A stretch of DNA of 8,311 nt, from NCBI GenBank assembly GCA_023392975.1, contig JAEWNA010000065.1, forward strand, positions 1-8,311, in the 5' to 3' direction. This DNA is from Pseudomonadota bacterium. GTDB taxonomy: Bacteria > Pseudomonadota > Gammaproteobacteria > Xanthomonadales > Xanthomonadaceae. Below, in pieces: positions 1 to 6,223 of the stretch. Position 1 is the first letter of the stretch; each line of letters begins with the position of its first letter. The position numbers and the translations under genes are program-made. The notes beneath the pieces were generated by a model. It was not told the origin of the DNA, ran no database searches, and saw only the letters and a program-made list of their open reading frames with translations.

Positions 1-14
1 GCGCCGGTCCGCGT

Positions 15-1043
15 TCAGCGCGCCGGCGCCGGCCCGGTCGAGCCGCGGATCACCAGTTCGTAAGGCACCTTGACCATGCCGCCGGCCTCCGGGGCACGGA
101 TCGACAGCAGCAGCTGCTCGGCGGCGATCCGGCCCATCTCGCGACTGGCCTGGCGCACCGTCGTCAACGCCGGCCACATCTGCCGCGCGATGGGCAGGTC
201 GTCGAAGCCGAACACCGACAGATCCTGCGGCACGCGCAGGCCGCGGCGCGCGGTCGACTGCAGCACGCCCGCGGCGGTGTCGTCGTTGGCGGCGAAGATC
301 GCGGTCGGCGGATCCGCCAGCGACAGCAGGCGATCCGCGCCGGCCGCGCCCGATTCGAACGAGAACTCGCCCTGCACCACCAGCGCCTTGTCGATCGCGA
401 TGTCGGCATCGCGCAGGCCGTCGCGATAGCCCTGCAGGCGCCATTCCGACGCACCGTGGTCGCGATGACCGGTGATGTGGCCGATCCGGCGATGCCCGAG
501 CGACACGATGTGCGCCATCATCTCGCGCACCGCGCGGCGCTCGTCGAGCCGCGCCCCCATCCTGGCGTTTTCCTCGCGCGGCGAGATGCTGGCGTAACGC
601 ACGCCCATCTCCTGCAGCTTGTCCAGCAGCGCCTGGTCGTCGGTGAGCGGCGGCGTCAGCACCAGGCCGTCCGGTGCGTACTGGGCGATGTTCTCGATCA
701 CCAGGTCGACATGGTTGCGCGCGGCGTAATCGACCGGGCGCATCACCATGCCGTAGTGTGCGGTCTCACAGGCGTCGATCACGCCGGAAACCACTTCCAT
801 CACGTAGTTGCTCGACGGATTGTCGTACAGCAGCGAGATCAGGTACGAGCGGCTGCCGGCCAGGCTGCGTGCCGACGGGTTCGGGCGGAAATTGAGCGCC
901 TTCGCGGCCTTCTCGACCTTCTCCCGGGTTTCCGGGCGGACGTTGGGCTCGTGGTTGAACACGCGCGAGACCGTCTTCATCGACACGCCCGCGGCCCGCG
1001 CCACGTCGTCGATCCGGACCCCGAATCCCGCCGATTTGCCCAT
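15..1043 (-). CDS. LacI-family transcriptional regulator of the glycan locus
   Basis: This is a cytoplasmic sugar-responsive DNA-binding regulator of 342 residues, the usual LacI/PurR length. The helix-turn-helix occupies about residues 11-30 (IDDVARAAGVSMKTVSRVFN), with the recognition helix around SMKTVSRV. A hinge follows at 54-63 (PNPSARSLAG) carrying the leucine that LacI proteins insert into the operator's minor groove. The effector domain shows family landmarks GHRRIGHITG (183-192), AIFAANDD (248-255), VFGFDD (277-282) and LTTVRQ (293-298). I chose the ATG at 1043 because GGAGGA lies 10 nt upstream; an in-frame ATG 20 codons earlier (1103) has no ribosome site and would add a non-family extension. 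It lies 134 bp behind the GH3 gene on the same strand, so it may end the receptor operon. The palindrome at 6052-6067 is its likely operator. Repressor role and inducer are inferred. Confidence 0.93.
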   Translation of the reverse strand: MGKSAGFGVRIDDVARAAGVSMKTVSRVFNHEPNVRPETREKVEKAAKALNFRPNPSARSLAGSRSYLISLLYDNPSSNYVMEVVSGVIDACETAHYGMVMRPVDYAARNHVDLVIENIAQYAPDGLVLTPPLTDDQALLDKLQEMGVRYASISPREENARMGARLDERRAVREMMAHIVSLGHRRIGHITGHRDHGASEWRLQGYRDGLRDADIAIDKALVVQGEFSFESGAAGADRLLSLADPPTAIFAANDDTAAGVLQSTARRGLRVPQDLSVFGFDDLPIARQMWPALTTVRQASREMGRIAAEQLLLSIRAPEAGGMVKVPYELVIRGSTGPAPAR

Positions 1044-1177
1044 CGTCGCCCTGTCCTCCGGATCGCAGCGGCCCCCGTCGCACGCATCGGACGCGATCGG
1101 CAATCAGCGTAGCCGCACGACGCTGCAGGGCGCCGGCTAGGGTAGCACTCCGCGTCCGTCGCGACCTGCGGGGCGAC
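1044..1177 (-). other. GH3-to-LacI intergenic gap
   Basis: These 134 bp separate the GH3 stop from the LacI start. I see no convincing -35/-10 pair, no copy of the 16-bp palindrome found at 6052-6067, and no hairpin followed by a T run. The regulator is therefore either read through from the upstream genes or driven by a promoter I cannot recognise by eye. Confidence 0.4.
1054..1059 (-). promoter_or_regulatory. Ribosome binding site deciding the LacI start
   Basis: GGAGGA on the minus strand ends 10 nt before the ATG at 1043. The competing upstream ATG at 1103 has no purine-rich tract before it, so this site supports the shorter 342-residue protein. Confidence 0.65.
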
Positions 1178-3178
1178 TCATTCGCCGCAGGTCTCCGTCT
1201 TCGACACCGGCAGGTCGGCCAGCGCGCCGCGCGGCCGTGCATAACGCAACCCGTAACCGACCGGGAACAGCGTCGCGGACTTCGGCGCTGCCGGCAGGCG
1301 CGTGAGGCAGGGATCGCCCGGCCACGCGAACGACAGGCGCCCGCTGAAATCGTGGCGCGGCTTGCCATCCGCGCCGGCGAGCAGCACGTCGGCGATGCCC
1401 TCGCCTTCGGTGCCCGGCAACCAGGCCGCGACGAAGGCGTCGGAGCGGTTCAACAGATCGTTGGCGTACGTCGGGCGGCCGGACAGGAGCACCGTGACCA
1501 CCGGTCTTCCGCTCGCCTCGAGCGACTGCAGCAGCGCGAGATCGTCCGGATGGCGCTTCGTGTGGGTCAGCGGCGCGGGCAGGCGCACATCGCCTTTGGT
1601 CTCGGCGTACGGGTTTTCGCCGATCACCGCGATCGCGATGTCGTAGTCCGCCAGCTTCGTGCCGGCGCGCGTGCCGTCGATGATGGTGATGGCGTCCCCG
1701 GCCACTTCGCGCAGGCCGGCGAGGATGCTGGTCGCGTCCGGATAATCGTCGTTCGTGGTCTCGTCGCCCTGCCAGGTCAGCGACCAGCCACCGGCCTGCA
1801 TCGGCAGGTCGTCGGCACCGCGACCGACCACCAGCACGCGCGCGCCCGGACGGATCGGCAGCACGCCACCGTTGTTCTTGAGCAGGACCAGAGACTCGCG
1901 CACCGCGCGGCGGGCGAGGTCGCGATGCTGGAGCGCGGCGATGTCGCCCGCATGCGGCGACGCCGACGGCGGCTGGCCGTCGAACAGCCCCATGCGCAAC
2001 TTCACGCGCAGGATGCGGCGCACCGCATCGTCGATCCGCGACTGCAGGATCTCGCCGCGCTCGACCTCCCGCACGGTGTTGGCGATGAAGGCCTTCCAGT
2101 CGTCGGGGACCATCACCATGTCGACGCCGGCGTTGATCGCCTGCGGGCAATGGTCCTTGGCGCAGCCGGGGATCTGCTCGATCGCGTTCCAGTCCGAGAC
2201 CAGGAAGCCGTCGAAGCCGACCTTGTCCTTGAGGGCGTCGGTCAGCAGCAGGCGGATGCCGTGCATCTTGCCGTGGTCGACGCCGGTGCCGGCGTCCTGC
2301 CAGCTGTTGTACGAGACCATGATGTTCTGCGCGCCCGCGCCGAGCGCACCGAAGTAGCCCTGCGCATGCGTGCGCACGAGTTCGCGCTGGCTGGCCACGG
2401 TCAGGCCCTGGTCGACGCCGCCGGACGTGCCGCCGTCACCGAGGAAATGCTTCACCGACGCCAGCGCGCTGCCTTCGCCGAACCGGCCCTGCAGGCCTTC
2501 GACATAGGCGGCGGCGTAGCGCCGCACCAGCGCGGGATCGCTCGAATAACTTTCGTAGGTGCGCCCCCAGCGCACGTCCTGCACCACCGGGACAGCCGGG
2601 GCGAACACCCAGTCGATGCCGGTGGCGCGCACGCCGCCAGCGGTGGCCGCGGCGATCTCGCGCACGAGATCGGGGTCATGCGCCGCACCCAGGCCGATGT
2701 TGTGCGGGAACAGCGTCGCCCGGTAGACGTTGCTGTGGCCGTGCACCGCATCGACGCCCCAGATGACCGGCACCTTCTCGACCAGCGCGCTCGCCATCGA
2801 GGCGTCGTAGTAGGCATCGGCCAACGCCACCCAGTCGGCGGGCGTGGCGTGCTTGTCCTTGCCCGGCCACGAGCCGCCGCCGTTGAGCACCGACCCGATC
2901 GCGTAGTCGCGCACTTCGTCAGGCGTGATCGACTTGATCTCCGCCTGGGTCATCTGCCCGACCTTCTGCGCCAGGGTCATGCCGGCGAGGATGCGGTCGA
3001 TGCGTGCCTCCAACGCCGGATCGCGCGCGATCGGGCTGGCGACATGCGGCCACTCGCGCGCGGGCGCACTGGCCGCCGGCGGACTCGCGGCTGGCGCCGT
3101 ACCGACGGCGACGAGGCAGGCGATCGCGGCGGCGAGCCGGGATCGGGGGCGAACGGCAGTGGCGACTTTTGGAAGCAA
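1178..3178 (-). CDS. Exported glycoside hydrolase family 3, beta-glucosidase / exo-beta-glucan glucohydrolase
   Basis: This predicted exported enzyme removes glucose from the non-reducing ends of beta-glucan oligosaccharides by retaining hydrolysis. It has 666 residues. A signal peptide (about 1-31: RPRSR, then a hydrophobic stretch, AxA-type site) precedes the (beta/alpha)8 domain (about 50-400). That domain carries KHFLGDGG (243-250) and the nucleophile Asp329 in GFLVSDW. The alpha/beta sandwich (about 420-645) carries ENPYAETKGD, whose Glu526 aligns by eye with the acid/base Glu of barley exo-glucanase ExoI, then LPGTEGEG (587-594) and GYGLRYA. C339 and C344 beside the nucleophile may pair. 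The start is TTG with AAGGGAGA 8 nt upstream; no ATG or GTG lies near the signal peptide. Unlike ExoP-type relatives of about 840 residues, it stops about 20 residues after GYGLRY, leaving the two-domain core. It follows the receptor gene by 82 bp. Linkage preference (1,3, 1,4 or 1,6) cannot be read from sequence. Confidence 0.93.
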   Translation of the reverse strand: MLPKVATAVRPRSRLAAAIACLVAVGTAPAASPPAASAPAREWPHVASPIARDPALEARIDRILAGMTLAQKVGQMTQAEIKSITPDEVRDYAIGSVLNGGGSWPGKDKHATPADWVALADAYYDASMASALVEKVPVIWGVDAVHGHSNVYRATLFPHNIGLGAAHDPDLVREIAAATAGGVRATGIDWVFAPAVPVVQDVRWGRTYESYSSDPALVRRYAAAYVEGLQGRFGEGSALASVKHFLGDGGTSGGVDQGLTVASQRELVRTHAQGYFGALGAGAQNIMVSYNSWQDAGTGVDHGKMHGIRLLLTDALKDKVGFDGFLVSDWNAIEQIPGCAKDHCPQAINAGVDMVMVPDDWKAFIANTVREVERGEILQSRIDDAVRRILRVKLRMGLFDGQPPSASPHAGDIAALQHRDLARRAVRESLVLLKNNGGVLPIRPGARVLVVGRGADDLPMQAGGWSLTWQGDETTNDDYPDATSILAGLREVAGDAITIIDGTRAGTKLADYDIAIAVIGENPYAETKGDVRLPAPLTHTKRHPDDLALLQSLEASGRPVVTVLLSGRPTYANDLLNRSDAFVAAWLPGTEGEGIADVLLAGADGKPRHDFSGRLSFAWPGDPCLTRLPAAPKSATLFPVGYGLRYARPRGALADLPVSKTETCGE

Positions 3179-3186
3179 GCGTGCAG

Positions 3187-3194
3187 TCTCCCTT
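3187..3194 (-). promoter_or_regulatory. Ribosome binding site supporting a TTG start for the GH3 gene
   Basis: AAGGGAGA on the minus strand lies 8 nt before the TTG at 3178. The next in-frame ATG is codon 67, well inside the catalytic domain and past the signal peptide, so TTG is the only sensible start seen. Confidence 0.6.
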
Positions 3195-3218
3195 GGGGCG
3201 GTGTCTGCGGAAGAAAGG

Positions 3219-3251
3219 CCCCGCCGTCACGCAACCGTCGCGACGGCGGGG
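3219..3251 (-). terminator. Intercistronic hairpin between receptor and GH3 genes
   Basis: A perfect 10-bp GC-rich stem (CCCCGCCGTC with GACGGCGGGG, arms 3242-3251 and 3219-3228, 13-nt loop) lies 10 bp after the receptor stop. On the minus strand it is followed by CCTTTCTT, an imperfect T run. It could act as a partial terminator or as a 3' stabiliser of the receptor mRNA, giving much receptor and less GH3 enzyme. The loop edge contains a second palindrome, CCGTCGCGACGG (3235-3246), which would compete with the long stem. Full termination is unlikely because no separate promoter for the GH3 gene is evident. Confidence 0.5.
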
Positions 3252-3260
3252 AACCAGGGA

Positions 3261-6026
3261 TCACAGCTTGAAGTTCACGCCCAGCAGGTACTGGCGGCCG
3301 TACTCGTTGTATTCCAGCGGCGTGGTGAAGAAGTCGCCGCCGTTGCCGAAGTCCGAACGCTGCACGGTGCGGTAGGCCGAGTTGGTGACGTTGTTGACCT
3401 GGAAGATCACCGACCAGCCGGCGAGCTTGCTGTCGCCGCCGAAGTCGTAGCCCAGCTGGAGGTCGGTCTGGCGATCGGGCAGGACCTGGGTGTAGCTGCG
3501 CTGCGCGAACAGCGCGGTGATCTCGCCCTGGAACGACGACCGGTAACGCTGGCTCACCCGCGCCGAGAACCCGTGCTTCTCGTAGTAGGCCGTCAGGTTG
3601 CCGACGATCTTGGACAGGCCCGGCAACCCCCGGCGCTGGCGCGAATCGTCGAGCGGGTCGGGGTCGATCGAGGTTTCCGTGTAGGACGTGTTGAACAGCA
3701 GGCCGAATCCGTCGAGCGCCGGCGTGAACGCACCGCCCTCCAGCGACGTGCTCAGCTCCAGGCCGCGCATGTAGCCGCCCTTGCCGTTCGCGGGCGTGCT
3801 GAACATGCCCATGTTGCTGATCGGGGTGACGTTGGTCGGGTTGTAGAAGCCGGTGAAATCGTAGGGAATCGTCTGGGTGTAGACGTACGAATCCAGATCC
3901 TTGTAGAACGCCGCCAGCGCGACGTAGCCGGCGCGGCCGAAGTACTTCTCGACCGACAGGTCCACGGATTTCGCGCGCCACGGCTCCAGCAGCGGATTGC
4001 CGCCATTGCCGCTCCATTGGTGGGTGGTGGTGTCGACGCCCGCGGACGCCGAGGCGCGCATGTCGTCGATCCGCGGACGCGCCAGGGTCTTGGCCGCGCC
4101 GAAGCGCACCATCCAGCCGTCGCCGAAATCGCCGACGAGGTTGAGGCTGGGCAGGAAGTCGCCGTAGTCCGCGCCGCGCTTGAGCGTGCCGGTGATCGTG
4201 CCGCCGTCGTTGTTGAAGCCGGTCGACGACTGTCTGGTGTGCACGAACTGCACGCCGACATTGCCGCGCAGGTGCAGCCAGTCGCCGAACTGGGTGTCGA
4301 TGTTCAGCTTGCCGTAGGTGGTCGACACGTTTTCGCTGACCGTGAAGTCCTTGCGCAGATCGTCGCCGCTGAGCGTCAGCACCAGGTCGTAGTAGCGCGA
4401 GAGCGCGCCGTTCACGTCGTAGCTCAGCACGCCCGGGAAGCCCGCGAAGCCGAGGTCGATCGGGCTGCGCAGCAGATCGGAGTCGACGACCGCGCTGGTC
4501 GCGTTGTTCTTGAGCTGCGCGAAGTACACCGACGCGGTCTTGTCCTTCGTGCGATCGGTCCCGGCGAACCCGGCCTGGACGCTGGAGAAAATGCCGTCGG
4601 TGAAGCTGCGTTCGAGCTCGAACCGGAAGCCGGTGATCTTGTCGTCCTGCTTGGTGTGTTCCAGCCGGCCTTCGCGCCCCCAGCCGGCGGGGTCGCTCAG
4701 CACCACGGTCTGCGGGTCGGTGTAGTCGAGGTGCGGGCCGAAGTGCGGATAGCCGTCGGACCCGAGCGGGAGATCGAAATCGATGCTGTCCAGCGTGGCC
4801 GAGCCGGCGTACGTCTCGAGGTTGGTCTGGTCGCGCTTGGCGCGCGAGTAGTAGCCGTCGACCGACAGCGACCAGTCGTCGTTGATCCGGATTTCGTTCT
4901 TCAGGCCGAACGACGACAGCGTGTCGTCGCGGTCGTTGTGGTCGTTGCGCACGATCGGACGCAGGTTGTTGACCGTGCCGCCGACCACCACCGGATAGCC
5001 GCCGACGTTGGAGACACGGGCGTTGCTGAGCGTGACGCCGTTGCCGGTCCACGGATCCTGCGACCACATGACGCCGCGCATCGTTTCCTTCTGGTCGAAG
5101 CGCGAGTAGTACATGTCCAGCGTGCTGTGGATGAATTCGTTCGGCTTGTATTCGAGCACGCCCATCACGCCGTCGCGGGTCTGGTCGCGCGAGCGCGCCC
5201 AGATTTCGGCACCTTCCAGCATCGCCGCGTCGTCCGGCTTGCCCGGCACCGGCGATCCCCAGGCCGAGGTGTTGCCCCACCACCAAGCCTTGTAGTGCTG
5301 CTCCTGGAACGGCGTGTTCAGTTCCGCCACGCCCAATGCGATGCCGACGGTGTTGTCGGCGAACTGATCGACGTAGGAGGCGCTGATGCGGTAGCCGGTG
5401 TCGCTGGCGCCCGGATTCTGCTTGCCCAGCGAGTTGTATTCGCCGCGCGCGTTGGCGACGAACCGGCGCTGGCCGAACGCCAGCGGGCGGATGGTGTGCA
5501 GGTCGACCGTGCCGGACAGGCCCTGGCCGATCACGGTGGCGTCGGGCGTCTTGTAGACGACGGCGGAGTCCAGCAGCTCGGCCGGGTACTGGTCGAATTC
5601 GACGCCGCGGTTGTCGCCGGTGCTGACCTGCTCGCGACCGTTGAGCAGCGTCGCCGCGAAGTCGGGCGACATGCCGCGGATCGCGATCACCTGGGCGCGG
5701 CCATCCACGCGCTGCGCGGCCAGGCCGGGGAGGCGGGCCAGCGACTCGGTGATGCTCAGGTCGGGCAACTTGCCGATGTCCTCGGACGACACCGCCTCGA
5801 CGATCGAGGTCGATTCCTTCTTGGTGTCGGTCGACGCCTCGATGCTGCGGCGGATGCCGGTGACCTTGATGGTGTCGAGGTCGTTGGCGTCGGTACCGGC
5901 CACCTCCTGCGCCTCGGTCGCGCCGGCCATCAGCGCCATGGCGCAGGCGGTCGCCAGCGCGCATTTCCGGAGCCCCCGCGTCGTCGCGAGGCCGCGTTGC
6001 GGCCGCGAACGGTGTGTCGTCGTCAT
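3261..6026 (-). CDS. TonB-dependent outer-membrane receptor (Xanthomonas/Caulobacter type)
   Basis: This outer-membrane active transporter takes up a ligand, here probably an oligosaccharide, using TonB-ExbBD energy. It has 921 residues, normal for this receptor class. A signal peptide covers about 1-39 (KCALATACAMALMAGATEA, cleavage before Gln40). A TonB-box-like segment, DLDTIKVTG, lies at 49-57. The plug domain (about 70-180) shows the class hallmarks EDIGKLPDLSITESLARLPG, IRGMSPDF and LLNGREQ, then GLSGTVDLHT. The remainder alternates aromatic and polar residues as in a 22-strand barrel and ends in RQYLLGVNFKL, a terminal beta strand finishing with Leu rather than the commoner Phe. GGAGG lies 8 nt before the ATG. 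It is first of the leftward genes, just downstream of the palindromic operator, and neighbours two glycosidases. A carbohydrate ligand is inferred from these neighbours and from the class; iron or another ligand is less likely. Confidence 0.95.
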   Translation of the reverse strand: MTTTHRSRPQRGLATTRGLRKCALATACAMALMAGATEAQEVAGTDANDLDTIKVTGIRRSIEASTDTKKESTSIVEAVSSEDIGKLPDLSITESLARLPGLAAQRVDGRAQVIAIRGMSPDFAATLLNGREQVSTGDNRGVEFDQYPAELLDSAVVYKTPDATVIGQGLSGTVDLHTIRPLAFGQRRFVANARGEYNSLGKQNPGASDTGYRISASYVDQFADNTVGIALGVAELNTPFQEQHYKAWWWGNTSAWGSPVPGKPDDAAMLEGAEIWARSRDQTRDGVMGVLEYKPNEFIHSTLDMYYSRFDQKETMRGVMWSQDPWTGNGVTLSNARVSNVGGYPVVVGGTVNNLRPIVRNDHNDRDDTLSSFGLKNEIRINDDWSLSVDGYYSRAKRDQTNLETYAGSATLDSIDFDLPLGSDGYPHFGPHLDYTDPQTVVLSDPAGWGREGRLEHTKQDDKITGFRFELERSFTDGIFSSVQAGFAGTDRTKDKTASVYFAQLKNNATSAVVDSDLLRSPIDLGFAGFPGVLSYDVNGALSRYYDLVLTLSGDDLRKDFTVSENVSTTYGKLNIDTQFGDWLHLRGNVGVQFVHTRQSSTGFNNDGGTITGTLKRGADYGDFLPSLNLVGDFGDGWMVRFGAAKTLARPRIDDMRASASAGVDTTTHQWSGNGGNPLLEPWRAKSVDLSVEKYFGRAGYVALAAFYKDLDSYVYTQTIPYDFTGFYNPTNVTPISNMGMFSTPANGKGGYMRGLELSTSLEGGAFTPALDGFGLLFNTSYTETSIDPDPLDDSRQRRGLPGLSKIVGNLTAYYEKHGFSARVSQRYRSSFQGEITALFAQRSYTQVLPDRQTDLQLGYDFGGDSKLAGWSVIFQVNNVTNSAYRTVQRSDFGNGGDFFTTPLEYNEYGRQYLLGVNFKL

Positions 6027-6051
6027 TGCTTCCCCCTCCAGGATGCGGTTG

Positions 6052-6067
6052 TTGACAGCGCTGTCAA
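6052..6067. promoter_or_regulatory. LacI-family operator palindrome
   Basis: TTGACAGCGCTGTCAA is a perfect 16-bp palindrome with the central CG and even symmetry typical of LacI-family operators. It lies 25 bp before the receptor ATG and 156 bp before the GH30 ATG, in the divergent control region. It overlaps the proposed -10/start of the leftward promoter and contains the proposed -35 of the rightward promoter, so one bound dimer could silence both. The LacI-type gene ending at 15 is the natural candidate to bind it. I found no second perfect copy in the window. Confidence 0.75.
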
Positions 6068-6080
6068 ATACAGATATTTC
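6052..6080 (+). promoter_or_regulatory. Candidate promoter for the GH30 gene
   Basis: A consensus -35 TTGACA (6052-6057), which is one half of the operator palindrome, stands 17 bp before TATTTC (6075-6080), a weak -10. GATATT two bases earlier is an alternative. Transcription would begin near 6087 and leave a leader of about 137 nt. The arrangement mirrors the leftward promoter on the other strand. Confidence 0.35.
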
Positions 6081-6093
6081 CGTAACGTGTCAA
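6065..6093 (-). promoter_or_regulatory. Candidate promoter for the receptor operon
   Basis: On the minus strand a consensus -35 TTGACA (6093-6088) stands 17 bp from a weak -10, TATTTG (6070-6065). Transcription would start near 6058, inside the palindrome at 6052-6067, the place where a bound repressor blocks polymerase. The -35 match is perfect; the -10 matches only its first three positions, so this is a by-eye proposal. Confidence 0.45.
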
Positions 6094-6100
6094 CGCGACG

Positions 6101-6156
6101 CGGCCCGGAAGGGCGGCTCCCCCGTCTTCCGGGCCGGTTTCGATGCCGGAAGACGG
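6101..6156 (+). repeat. Two overlapping alternative hairpins in the GH30 leader
   Basis: Hairpin A pairs CGGCCCGGAAG (6101-6111) with CTTCCGGGCCG (6126-6136), a perfect 11-bp stem with a 14-nt loop. Hairpin B pairs CCGTCTTCCGG (6122-6132) with CCGGAAGACGG (6146-6156), a perfect 11-bp stem with a 13-nt loop. Both need the segment 6126-6132, so they cannot form together. They lie between the proposed rightward start and the GH30 ribosome site. Neither is directly followed by a T run; TTTT comes at 6171-6174. A switch, a weak attenuator, an mRNA stabiliser or a remnant palindromic repeat are all possible. Confidence 0.5.
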
Positions 6157-6223
6157 CCCGGAGAGCCGGCTTTTGGTGCGTCGCAACACCCGCCCGCGCG
6201 ACCTGCGCGCCAGGAGACGAGCC

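Noticed and set aside
1044..1103. Twenty-codon upstream extension of the LacI protein
   Set aside because: No ribosome site before the ATG at 1103, and the extension precedes the normal N terminus of the family; GGAGGA supports 1043.
1352..3271. A 639-codon plus-strand open frame opposite the GH3 gene
   Set aside because: Low-complexity antisense frame with no recognisable domain; the opposite strand encodes a complete GH3 enzyme with both catalytic residues.
6088..6093. TGTCAA as half of a second operator
   Set aside because: Its partner half is absent at proper spacing; it is better explained as the leftward -35 box.
6158..6174. CCGG-AGAG-CCGG followed by CTTTT as an intrinsic terminator in the GH30 leader
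   Set aside because: Four-base stem with a mismatch outside it and only four T residues; too weak alone.
6143..6223. Upstream ATG for the GH30 gene
   Set aside because: It would put an Arg-rich stretch before the signal peptide, lies in the hairpin loop and has no ribosome site; AGGAG precedes the ATG at 6224.
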